Below, piece by piece: positions 44,144-51,734 of a DNA stretch of 64,000 nucleotides. The translations under genes were made by a program, and so were the position numbers. This stretch comes from Rhodobiaceae bacterium (GTDB lineage Bacteria > Pseudomonadota > Alphaproteobacteria > Rhizobiales > Tepidamorphaceae): the NCBI GenBank assembly GCA_020637985.1, contig JACKJK010000009.1, positions 121,428 through 185,427 on the forward strand. The letters run 5' to 3'. How positions within the stretch are numbered: the stretch's first letter is position 1; each line of letters starts with the position of its first letter. The notes below the pieces were generated by a model. The model searched no databases, was not told the DNA's origin, and saw only the letters and a list, made by a program, of their open reading frames with translations.

Positions 44144-44674
44144 ATGCACGATACGAACTGGGTTTTCGGATATGGGTCGCTGATGTGGCGGCCCGGATTC
44201 GCCTTCCAGGAACGGGTCAAGGCCCGGCTGTCGGGCGCGCATCGCCGGCTGTGCGTCTACTCGCACGTCCATCGCGGCACGCCCGAGCGCCCGGGTCTCG
44301 TCCTCGGCCTCGACCAGGGCGGCAGCTGCCACGGTGTCGCCTTCCGCGTCGCCGAGCAGGACTGGCAGGAAACCCTCGCCTACCTGCGCGCGCGCGAACA
44401 GGTCACCATGGTTTACCTCGAGGTGGTGCGTCCGCTGCAACTGGCTGACGGCCGCACGGTCCGCGCCGTCACCTACCAGGTCGACCGCGCCCACGGCCAA
44501 TACGCCGGCAAGCTCGATCTCGCCGAACAGACACGCTTCGTGCGCCAGGGGCAGGGGCAGTCGGGGCCGAATGTCGAGTATGTCCGCAACACGCTCGCCC
44601 ATCTCGATGAAATGGGTATCCGCGACAACCTGCTGCACGGCCTGGTCACCCGTCTCGACAGGAATGGCGGCTGA
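44144..44674 (+). CDS. ChaC-like gamma-glutamylcyclotransferase
   Basis: 176 residues. ChaC family: VFGYGSLMWRPGF at the start, GLVLGLDQGGSCHGVAFRV, the catalytic Glu region around YLRAREQVTMVYLE, and FVRQGQGQSGPNVEYVRNTL, typical. Degrades glutathione to 5-oxoproline and Cys-Gly in the cytoplasm. With the GGT-family gene at 27 kb and gloB at 36 kb the window holds three genes of glutathione turnover. Start fixed by the motif beginning four residues in. Confidence 0.92.
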   Translation: MHDTNWVFGYGSLMWRPGFAFQERVKARLSGAHRRLCVYSHVHRGTPERPGLVLGLDQGGSCHGVAFRVAEQDWQETLAYLRAREQVTMVYLEVVRPLQLADGRTVRAVTYQVDRAHGQYAGKLDLAEQTRFVRQGQGQSGPNVEYVRNTLAHLDEMGIRDNLLHGLVTRLDRNGG

Positions 44675-44694
44675 ACGCACGCGGACGCGGCGAA

Positions 44695-45102
44695 TCAGTT
44701 GAAGGAAACCCGGATCGGCGTCACCGGCACCGCTGCCTTGAGGTCGCGCACGATGCGATGTGCGCCCGCCGGCGTCTGGGTGACGTGCACATGCGCTTCC
44801 GTCGCGCCCGCGGCGATGGCGGCAGCGCGCGCCAAGGCGAATTCCGGATCATCGGCGCGCCCGATCCAGACGGCTTCGCGAGACCCGCCCGCGCTGACCG
44901 CTGCGAGCACGACGACGGCATTGACGGCTGGCCTCACCACCGAGATCGGCGCGACGGAGAACACGAAACGTGCCCCCGCCTCTCCGCGCCAATAGCGGAA
45001 CGAAGTGTCAAGCCCGGTTGCCACAAGCGCCACCGGCATGCCGTCATCGATCAGGAAGCGGCCGCGCGTCGCGGGTTCCGGATGGGTCGGGTGCAGCATC
45101 AT
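44695..45102 (-). CDS. Unknown protein, predicted SOS-inducible
   Basis: 135 residues from the ATG at 45102 (45099 or a TTG at 45111 are alternatives). No family recognised. Seen: no signal peptide, no membrane helix; a hydrophobic strand pair (VNAVVVLAAVSA), an Ala-rich helix (PEFALARAAAIAAGATEAHV) and a C-terminal strand (VPVTPIRVSFN), consistent with a small alpha/beta fold. The promoter upstream carries a LexA-type box across its -10. It lies 148 bases downstream of nrdJ in the same direction, so its product may act in DNA-damage or nucleotide metabolism; that is inference. Confidence 0.8.
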   Translation of the reverse strand: MMLHPTHPEPATRGRFLIDDGMPVALVATGLDTSFRYWRGEAGARFVFSVAPISVVRPAVNAVVVLAAVSAGGSREAVWIGRADDPEFALARAAAIAAGATEAHVHVTQTPAGAHRIVRDLKAAVPVTPIRVSFN

Positions 45103-45131
45103 CTCTTGCAACTCGGTCTCTCCACGATGTG

Positions 45132-45146
45132 GAACAAAAATAGAAC
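45132..45146 (-). promoter_or_regulatory. LexA (SOS) box upstream of the unknown 135-residue gene
   Basis: Minus strand GTTCTATTTTTGTTC, exact GTTC-N7-GTTC with an A/T-rich centre. It overlaps the predicted -10 element, 30 bases from the start codon. Confidence 0.72.
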
Positions 45147-45166
45147 AAATACCGTGTTCTCGTCAA
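45138..45166 (-). promoter_or_regulatory. Candidate promoter for the unknown 135-residue gene
   Basis: Minus strand: TTGACG (45166-45161), 17-base spacer, CTATTT (45143-45138). The -10 lies inside the LexA box, so repressor binding would exclude polymerase. Confidence 0.55.
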
Positions 45167-45259
45167 CGCGCCGGAAAATCGAGGAAACTTGCGGCTTTTT
45201 TGAGATGGGAACGGTTCGCCGGGTGCGCAAGGGGGCGAATCACGTCGCCTGCATCGCGC

Positions 45260-47569
45260 TCACTGGCAACGCGAATAGTCGCAGCTGCCACAGCTCAGGC
45301 AGCCTTCCTTGTGCATCAGCGTCGGCTGCCCGCAGCGCGGACAGGTTGCCGCCGTCCGCGCCGCCCCGGCGATGTCCGTTGCCGGCTGGTCGGCATCGAG
45401 GAACCCGATGGCGCGCATGTGCTCCTCGATGACGCCGCCGATCGCCGCCAGCAGGCTCGGCACGTAGCGCCCGCCCATCCAGTGCCCGCCGCGCGGATCG
45501 AACACCGCCTTGAGCTCCTCCACGACGAAGCCGACGTCGCCGCCGCGCCGGAACACCGCGCTGATCATCCGCGTCAGCGCCACCGTCCAGGCGAAATGCT
45601 CCATCGCCTTGGAGTTGATGAAGATCTCGAAGGGCCGGCGCTGGCCATCCTGCAGGATGTCGTTGATGGTGATGTAGATCGCGTGTTCGGAATCCGGCCA
45701 GCGGATCTTGTAGGTGAAACCGGGCAGCACATCGGCACGCGCCATCGGCTCGTGCAGGGCTTGCGCCGTCGCTTCGCCAGTTTCGCCCGGCGCATCGGCC
45801 CTGAGCACCGAGCCGGTCACCGCGTTCGGGCGGTAGGTCGTGCACCCTTTCAGGCCGGCGCGCCACGCCTGCAGGTAGACATCGCAGAACGCCTCGAAGG
45901 CAATGTCCTCGGGTACGTTCACCGTCTTCGAGATGGCGCTGTCGACAAACGGCTGCAGGGCCGCCTGCATGGCGATGTGGTCCTCGGGGCGGCAGTCCTG
46001 CGCCGTCACGAAGGCCTCGGGCAGCGGTGCATCGTCGCCCTTCAGCGCCCGGTAGAGCTGCACGGCGTGGTCGACGACCTCCTCCTCGTGCCGCGTGCCA
46101 TCGGCGCCCAGCACGGCGCGCCGGTAGGCGAGCGCGAAGATCGGCTCGACGCCGGATGACACGTTGCCGGCGAACAGCGAGATCGTGCCCGTCGGCGCGA
46201 TCGATGTCATCAGGCCGTTGCGCAGGCCGTGCGCGGCGACCAGCGGCGCGACATCGGCCTCCAGCCGCGCCAGCATGGCGTTGTCGCGGAACGCCTGCGC
46301 CTCGTAGAGCGGGAACGCCCCCTTCTCGCGCGCCAGCTGCGCGCTCGCCCGCCACGCCGCGCTCTGGATGATGCGCATCCAGCCCCCCGCCGCGTACGCC
46401 GCTTCCGGCGAACCGTAGGCGAGCCCGCACATGGCGAGCGCATCTGCAAGCCCGGTGACGCCGAGCCCGATGCGCCGCTTGGCCTTCGCCTCTACGCGTT
46501 GCGCGTCGAGCGGGAAACCGGAGATGTCGATGACGTTGTCGAGCAGGCGCACGGCCGGCGCCACCGTTGCGGCAAGCTCGCCGGTGTCGAGATAGGCACC
46601 CGCCTCGAACGCCTCGCGCACGAAGGCGGCAAGGTTGAGTGAGCCCAGCAGGCAGGCACCGTTGGGCGGCAAGGGCTGTTCGCCGCACGGGTTGGTCGCC
46701 GCGATGGTCTCGCAATAGGCGAGGGTGTTGGCCGCGTTGATACGGTCGATGAAGATCACGCCCGGCTCGGCATAGGCATGGTTGGCCCGCATGATCCGCG
46801 TCCACAGGTCGCGCGCCCGCAGCGTGCGCCACACCTTGCCGCCGAACACGAGCTCCCACTCGCCGTCCGCCTCCACCGCGCGCATGAAGCGGTCGCTGAC
46901 CAGCACCGACAGATTGAAGTTCGCAAGCTGCCCTGGCTGGCTCTTGGCATCGATGAACCGTTCGATGTCCGGGTGGTCGCAGGCGAGCGTCGCCATCATC
47001 GCGCCACGGCGTGCGCCCGCCGACTTGATGGTGCGGCACATGGCGTCCCACACCACCATGAAGCTGACCGGGCCCGACGCATCCGCCCCAATCGAGGCGA
47101 CGGGCGCGCCCAGCGGCCGCAGCGGCGAGAAATCGACGCCGATGCCGCCGCCCTGCTGCATCGTCAGTGCGCTGTCGCGCACGCCATCGAAGATGCTGGA
47201 AAGGTCGTCTTCAAGCGTCCCCATGACGAAGCAGTTGAACAGCGTCACCCGGCGACCGGTGCCGGCCCCGGCCAGGATCCGGCCGGCTGGCAGGAAGCGC
47301 CCGTCGTCCATGATCTCGAAGAACTCGCGCGCATGCCGCTTGCGGCTGCGCACCGGCTCGGCTTCTGCTGCTGCGCGCGCAACGCGCATCAGCGTATCCG
47401 CACGGGTCTTGTCGACAGGCGAACCGTCCGGCGTCTTCAGCCGGTACTTCATGTCCCAGATTTCGTCCGAAATCGCAGGTCGCGCAACGCTTGCAGGCGC
47501 CCCGTGCCCGATGCGGGCATCGTCATGCGCAGCACCCGCGTGCCGCAGCCGTTTCGAGGGGGTATCCAT
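45260..47569 (-). CDS. nrdJ: Class II (adenosylcobalamin-dependent) ribonucleotide reductase
   Basis: Makes deoxynucleotides using a B12-derived radical, independent of oxygen. 769 residues from ATG 47569 (a GTG at 47617 is possible), the medium-size type rather than the roughly 1200-residue form found in many rhizobia. Active-site features: TLFNCFVMG, GGGIGVDFSPLRP, NPCGEQPLPPNGACLLGSLNL (radical Cys and Glu), APTGTISLFAG, and a C-terminal CPRCGQP...CLSCGSCDYSRC tail with redox or zinc cysteines. The PduO adenosyltransferase at 9.8 kb could supply its cofactor. A LexA-type box and promoter lie upstream. Confidence 0.96.
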   Translation of the reverse strand: MDTPSKRLRHAGAAHDDARIGHGAPASVARPAISDEIWDMKYRLKTPDGSPVDKTRADTLMRVARAAAEAEPVRSRKRHAREFFEIMDDGRFLPAGRILAGAGTGRRVTLFNCFVMGTLEDDLSSIFDGVRDSALTMQQGGGIGVDFSPLRPLGAPVASIGADASGPVSFMVVWDAMCRTIKSAGARRGAMMATLACDHPDIERFIDAKSQPGQLANFNLSVLVSDRFMRAVEADGEWELVFGGKVWRTLRARDLWTRIMRANHAYAEPGVIFIDRINAANTLAYCETIAATNPCGEQPLPPNGACLLGSLNLAAFVREAFEAGAYLDTGELAATVAPAVRLLDNVIDISGFPLDAQRVEAKAKRRIGLGVTGLADALAMCGLAYGSPEAAYAAGGWMRIIQSAAWRASAQLAREKGAFPLYEAQAFRDNAMLARLEADVAPLVAAHGLRNGLMTSIAPTGTISLFAGNVSSGVEPIFALAYRRAVLGADGTRHEEEVVDHAVQLYRALKGDDAPLPEAFVTAQDCRPEDHIAMQAALQPFVDSAISKTVNVPEDIAFEAFCDVYLQAWRAGLKGCTTYRPNAVTGSVLRADAPGETGEATAQALHEPMARADVLPGFTYKIRWPDSEHAIYITINDILQDGQRRPFEIFINSKAMEHFAWTVALTRMISAVFRRGGDVGFVVEELKAVFDPRGGHWMGGRYVPSLLAAIGGVIEEHMRAIGFLDADQPATDIAGAARTAATCPRCGQPTLMHKEGCLSCGSCDYSRCQ

Positions 47570-47654
47570 GCGACGCGATCCCCGCAGCGCTCCCGGACCA
47601 CGGAGCGCACGCTTCACTCACCCGCGCCCGAAACTCTTGGGGCGCGCAAACGAA

Positions 47655-47683
47655 ACAGTACGCGCACAATGCGTGCGAGTCAA
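47655..47683 (-). promoter_or_regulatory. Candidate promoter for nrdJ
   Basis: Minus strand: TTGACT (47683-47678), 17-base spacer, TACTGT (47660-47655). Expected leader about 80 bases. Confidence 0.5.
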
Positions 47684-47687
47684 ATTT

Positions 47688-47702
47688 GTTCCTGTAATGT
47701 TC
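47688..47702 (-). promoter_or_regulatory. LexA (SOS) box upstream of nrdJ
   Basis: Plus strand GTTCCTGTAATGTTC, exact GTTC-N7-GTTC. It ends four bases upstream of the predicted -35 of nrdJ and 26 bases after the plsC stop. Confidence 0.6.
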
Positions 47703-47728
47703 GCTAGATGCGGGCCAGTCCCGCGCCG

Positions 47729-48514
47729 CTATGACACCTTGCCGGAAAGCTCGCTGAGCCGACGCCGCGCAGTTTCGGGCAGCGGAGCACCGCCGGCATC
47801 GGCCGCGCCTTCCGCAAGCAGCCGGTCGCTCGCCGTCTCGATCGCCGTTTCCAGCGCCGCGTTGAACGCCTTGCGGTCGAGCCCCGGCGCGATCGGGTCG
47901 AGTACCTCCACGATGATGCGGCCGGGATACTTCAGGAGCGAGCGGCGCGGCCAGCAAAGGCCCGAGTTGAGCGCCACTGGCAGGCAGGGCACGTCGGCAT
48001 TGCAGTAAATGTAGGCCGCGCCGACCTTGTAGTCCGGCGTCGCGCCCGGCGCCTGCCGGGTGCCTTCGGGAAAGATGATGAGCTGCCGCCCCTCGGCAAA
48101 CGCCTCGCGTGAATCGCGCCCGACCTGCTTGAGCGCGTGCATGCCCTTCGACCGGTCGATCGACACCATGCCCATCTTGCGCGTCCACCAGCCGAACAGC
48201 GGCATGTGGTTCAGTTCGGCCTTGAGCACCAGCGTGGGATCGGCGAACAGCGGCACGAGCGCGAAGGTCTCGAAGGCCGACTGGTGTTTCGACGCGACCA
48301 GCAGCGGGCCTGGCGGAATCTTCTCGCGCCCGCGGATCTCGACGCGCGTGCCGATGATCGTGGTCAGCAGCCACGTCGACGAGGTTCCCCAGAACTTCAG
48401 CGAGGGGATGGTGAACCGGCGCGGCAGCGCCAGCAGCGGCATCGACACGATGGCGATGGCGATCCAGTCGAGGAAGAAGAGTGCCGTGAAGATCGCAGAG
48501 CGAAGATGCAGCAT
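47729..48514 (-). CDS. plsC: 1-acyl-sn-glycerol-3-phosphate acyltransferase
   Basis: Membrane-bound enzyme forming phosphatidic acid. 261 residues from the ATG with GGGAGG seven bases upstream. N-terminal hydrophobic segment (IFTALFFLDWIAIAIVSMPLLAL), then the acyltransferase motifs: KHQSAFETF, where the usual HX4D ends in Glu (HX4E, a variant common in alphaproteobacterial PlsC), the glycerol-phosphate site IDRSKG and FPEGTRQAPG. Stands after the MFS gene in the same direction, 94 bases away. Confidence 0.93.
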   Translation of the reverse strand: MLHLRSAIFTALFFLDWIAIAIVSMPLLALPRRFTIPSLKFWGTSSTWLLTTIIGTRVEIRGREKIPPGPLLVASKHQSAFETFALVPLFADPTLVLKAELNHMPLFGWWTRKMGMVSIDRSKGMHALKQVGRDSREAFAEGRQLIIFPEGTRQAPGATPDYKVGAAYIYCNADVPCLPVALNSGLCWPRRSLLKYPGRIIVEVLDPIAPGLDRKAFNAALETAIETASDRLLAEGAADAGGAPLPETARRRLSELSGKVS

Positions 48515-48608
48515 CGGTTCCCTCCCGCCTGTCGCATGCCGGACATCCCGGCGACAGGCTTCGCCTAGCCTCTGGACGTGCACCTGTCCAGACTCTGGCG
48601 CAGCCGCG

Positions 48609-49793
48609 CTATTGCGCGCGCGCCAGGTCCCGCGACAGCCACGCCGCCAGCAACGCCGACACGACAAGCCCGCCGGCGGCCAGTGCAGAGGCGGCGGTGT
48701 AGGTGCCGGTATGTGTGAACAACGCCCCCGCAAGCGCCGGGCCGAACATCTGGCCGACCCCGAAACCGGCGGTCATCAGCGCCACCACCCGCCGCCCGTC
48801 GCGCTGTGCGCCGCCGTAAACCGGCAGTTCGCGTGCCGCGGCTAGCCCCATTGCCGTCAGCCCCATGAACGTGCCGCCGAGAAACACCGCCGCCACATAG
48901 GCCCCTGCTGCCCCGGCGCTCGCCACGCTGGCAAGCACACCGATCGCCTCCACCACGCAGGCTGCGGCGAATGCCGTCAGCACGCCGATGCGCCGGGCAA
49001 GCCGCCCCCACAGCCAAACCGACGGCGCCGCACTGAATCCCACGACCAGCCAGACCGCGGTTTCGTGATGAACGACCGCCGGGTTGGCGCGCACGATCGC
49101 GATGATGAAGGTGGCGGTGATGACATAGCCGAAGCCGACCAGCCCGTAGGCCAGCATCAGCGCCACAAGCCGCCGGTCGGCGGCCAAGCCCCCCGCCGAG
49201 AACGACGACCGCGCGGCATTCGGCACGCTTTCATGCACCAGCAGCAAGGCGGCGACGAAGGCTGCCAGCGCCAGCCCGCCGGAGGCGAGCCATTGCGCCT
49301 GCCACAGTTCGGCGCCCTTCAGCGCGTGCACCAGCAGCGCGGAGATGGCGATGCCGGCGCCGACACCGGCGAAATGCAGCGCCGACAGCCCGCCGCGCCC
49401 GGCAACGATGAGGCCGTCGAGGACGATTGCCGTGGCGAAGACCAGCACCAGCGCGCTCGCGACCCCGCCCGCAAGGCGCAGCACGGCGAAGGCTGTCACG
49501 CCATCGGCCAGCCCCATCGCCGCCGTCGTCGCGGCGCTCGCCAGCAGCGCGCCGAACATCCACGAAATGCGCCGCCCGCGCAGCAGCGGCGAGGCGGCCA
49601 GCAGCGCGCCAGCGAGATAGCCGGCGAAATTCGCCGCCGCGACATAGCCCGCCTCGGCACCGTTCAGCGCACCTGCATCGAGCATGTCGGCCAGCACCGG
49701 GGTATAGACGAACCGCCCGATGCCCATCGCCGCGGCCAGCGCCACCAGCCCGCCAAGGGCCAGCACGGCCGGACTGGATGACATCCGCCTCAT
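48609..49793 (-). CDS. YbfB/YjiJ-family MFS transporter
   Basis: 394 residues with about twelve hydrophobic helices. First helix LGGLVALAAAMGIGRFVYTP is the YbfB hallmark (GIGRFxYTP), followed by GYVAAANFAGYLAGALLA. Likely exporter or permease with unknown substrate. Start ATG overlaps the mtgA stop (ATGA on the minus strand), so it is translationally coupled to mtgA, an odd partner; the frame upstream of the ATG belongs to the mtgA region. Confidence 0.88.
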   Translation of the reverse strand: MRRMSSSPAVLALGGLVALAAAMGIGRFVYTPVLADMLDAGALNGAEAGYVAAANFAGYLAGALLAASPLLRGRRISWMFGALLASAATTAAMGLADGVTAFAVLRLAGGVASALVLVFATAIVLDGLIVAGRGGLSALHFAGVGAGIAISALLVHALKGAELWQAQWLASGGLALAAFVAALLLVHESVPNAARSSFSAGGLAADRRLVALMLAYGLVGFGYVITATFIIAIVRANPAVVHHETAVWLVVGFSAAPSVWLWGRLARRIGVLTAFAAACVVEAIGVLASVASAGAAGAYVAAVFLGGTFMGLTAMGLAAARELPVYGGAQRDGRRVVALMTAGFGVGQMFGPALAGALFTHTGTYTAASALAAGGLVVSALLAAWLSRDLARAQ

Positions 49794-50578
49794 GACCGTT
49801 TCCCAATGCACCGCACCCACGGCCCGGCGGCGCGTGCGCGCTTTTCGACGATGCCCGCCACCCGCGCATGCCGGCGCGACGGCCCGCCCGGGTTGCGGAT
49901 ACCCGGCATCGGCAGCGCCGTTGCAAGCAGCGCCGCCTGCCGGCGTGTCAACCGCGCCGCCGAACGCCCGAAATAGTGCCGGCTGGCTGCTTCCGCGCCA
50001 TAGACGCCGTCGTCCCACTCGACCGTGTTGAGATAGATCTCGATCAGCCGCCGCTTCGGCCACACCAGGTCCATGTAGTAGGCGAGCGGCACCTCGATCG
50101 CCTTCCTGAGGTAGGAGCGCGACGGCCACAGGAACAGGTTCTTCGCCGTCTGCATGGCGATCGTGCTCGCGCCGCGTGGCGTCTTTCCCGCACGCAGATC
50201 GTTGACGACGACCCGGATCGCCCCCCAGTCGACGCCGTTGTGCACGCAGAAACGGGCGTCCTCGGATACGATCACCGAATGAGCCAGCACCGGCGCCATC
50301 TCGTCGATGTCCACCCAGGTGCGCGAATACGCCTGCCCGCGCACCATGTCGCGCAGCATCAGCGTCGAGACCGGCGGATCGACGAAGCGGTAGACGGGGA
50401 CCAGCACCAGCGGCACGCACGCAACGGCGATCAGGATGCCGAGGAGGAACCGCAATGCATGGCGGGCAACCGATCTCGCCGGCTTGTCCGAGACACGGCG
50501 CGGCTTCTTGCCGGCAACCGCCATGCCTTCGCCGCCGCTGGCGCTCGCGGACGTCCGGTCAGGCGCGCGCGCTTGCAT
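49790..50578 (-). CDS. mtgA: Monofunctional biosynthetic peptidoglycan transglycosylase
   Basis: GT51 enzyme polymerising lipid II in the periplasm, membrane anchored. 262 residues from ATG 50578 (alternatives at 50608 and 50524). N-terminal anchor LRFLLGILIAVACVPLVLVPVYR; catalytic Glu106 in SEDARFCVHNGVDW, then GASTIAMQTAKNLFLW, RSYLRKAIEVPLAYYMD, KRRLIEIYLNTVEWDDGVYGAE. No transpeptidase domain. Divergent from ispA with about 180 bases between. Confidence 0.94.
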   Translation of the reverse strand: MQARAPDRTSASASGGEGMAVAGKKPRRVSDKPARSVARHALRFLLGILIAVACVPLVLVPVYRFVDPPVSTLMLRDMVRGQAYSRTWVDIDEMAPVLAHSVIVSEDARFCVHNGVDWGAIRVVVNDLRAGKTPRGASTIAMQTAKNLFLWPSRSYLRKAIEVPLAYYMDLVWPKRRLIEIYLNTVEWDDGVYGAEAASRHYFGRSAARLTRRQAALLATALPMPGIRNPGGPSRRHARVAGIVEKRARAAGPWVRCIGKRS

Positions 50579-50759
50579 GCTCTCGATCACCCCTTCTCGC
50601 CGCGCCATGATTTGCGCGCCACCATGTGCCAGACTAATAGGCATGGACTGTGGCAATGCAACGTAAACGCCAGCGCCTTCACGCTGGACTGCGCACGCGC
50701 CGCGCGATAGTGGCAGTCCACGGAACGATGGCAACGAACGTCGACACGCCACAACCGCA

Positions 50760-51659
50760 ATGGATGCAATGACCGCGCAGGCCGAACTGACCGCGTTTGC
50801 AACGCAATTCGAGCAGGCATTCGAGGCCGCGCTCGATGCGCGCCTCGCCGATGTGCCGCCGCGTCTGCATTCGGCGATCCTGCACGGTGCGCTGGCGGGC
50901 GGCAAACGCATCCGCCCGTTTCTGCTGTGGCGCTCCGCGAACCTGTTCGGCGCCAGCCTCGAAACGGCCTGGCCAGCGGCCTTCGCCGTCGAATGCGTGC
51001 ATTGCTACAGCCTCGTTCACGACGACCTTCCGGCGATGGACGACGACGCCCTGCGGCGCGGCAAGCCGACCGTGCATGTCGCCTACGACGAGGCGACCGC
51101 GATCCTTGCCGGCGATGCCCTGCTGACGCTCGCCTTCGAGTTCCTCGCCGATTGCGATGCACCCGGCCCGCTCGTGCGCCTGCTGGCGGCCGCTTCCGGG
51201 GCGGCTGGAATGGTCGGCGGTCAATTGCTCGATCTTTCAGCGGAAGGGCGTTTCGTGGACGCACCGAAACCGGCACATGACGAAGCCGCCATCCGCCGCA
51301 TCCAGGCCATGAAGACCGGTGCGCTGATCGCCGCGTCCTGCGAAATGGGCGCACGCGTCGCCGGCGCCCCTGCTGATGCCCGCACGGCCCTGCGCGACTT
51401 TGGCCGCGACATCGGCCTCGCTTTCCAGATCGCCGACGACCTGCTCGATGCCGAGGGCGATGCCGGAGCGATGGGCAAGGCCGTGGGCAAGGATGCCCAT
51501 GCCGGCAAGGCGACTTTCGTCAGCATGCTGGGCGCAGGCGGCGCCCGCGACCTTCTCGCGCAAACCGTGGCAGACGCGCGCCGCCACCTGTCGTCGCTTC
51601 CCGGCGACACCCGCGTGCTGTCGGAGCTTGCCGGTTACATCGCTGAGCGCGATCGCTGA
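50760..51659 (+). CDS. ispA: Polyprenyl (farnesyl) diphosphate synthase
   Basis: Head-to-tail condensation of IPP with DMAPP/GPP. 299 residues, all-helical: GGKRIRPFLLW, the first aspartate-rich motif HDDLPAMDDDALRRGKP, GGQLLDL, and the second motif FQIADDLLDAEGD. The residues before the first DDxxD fit short-chain (C15) products. ATG 50769 is an alternative start. With ispG at 60 kb it supplies isoprenoids for quinones and undecaprenyl phosphate. A 43-bp repeat follows one base after the stop. Confidence 0.94.
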   Translation: MDAMTAQAELTAFATQFEQAFEAALDARLADVPPRLHSAILHGALAGGKRIRPFLLWRSANLFGASLETAWPAAFAVECVHCYSLVHDDLPAMDDDALRRGKPTVHVAYDEATAILAGDALLTLAFEFLADCDAPGPLVRLLAAASGAAGMVGGQLLDLSAEGRFVDAPKPAHDEAAIRRIQAMKTGALIAASCEMGARVAGAPADARTALRDFGRDIGLAFQIADDLLDAEGDAGAMGKAVGKDAHAGKATFVSMLGAGGARDLLAQTVADARRHLSSLPGDTRVLSELAGYIAERDR

Positions 51660-51660
51660 A

Positions 51661-51703
51661 GCGTCATCCGACCGGAACGAAACGAGGATCGGCAAGATGA
51701 TGC
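51661..51703 (+). repeat. 43-bp imperfect-palindrome repeat, copy 4
   Basis: Starts GCGTCATCCG and ends GGCAAGATGATGC; right arm identical to copies 2 and 3 over the last 15 bases, left arm with one change. It begins two bases past the ispA stop codon (one base between). Confidence 0.8.
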
Positions 51704-51734
51704 GAAAGGCAGGAAAGGCATGAGCATCGACGGT

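Noticed and set aside
45240..47051. 603-codon frame overlapping nrdJ on the same strand
   Set aside because: Shifted frame of nrdJ; the true nrdJ frame has all the catalytic motifs, the shifted one none.
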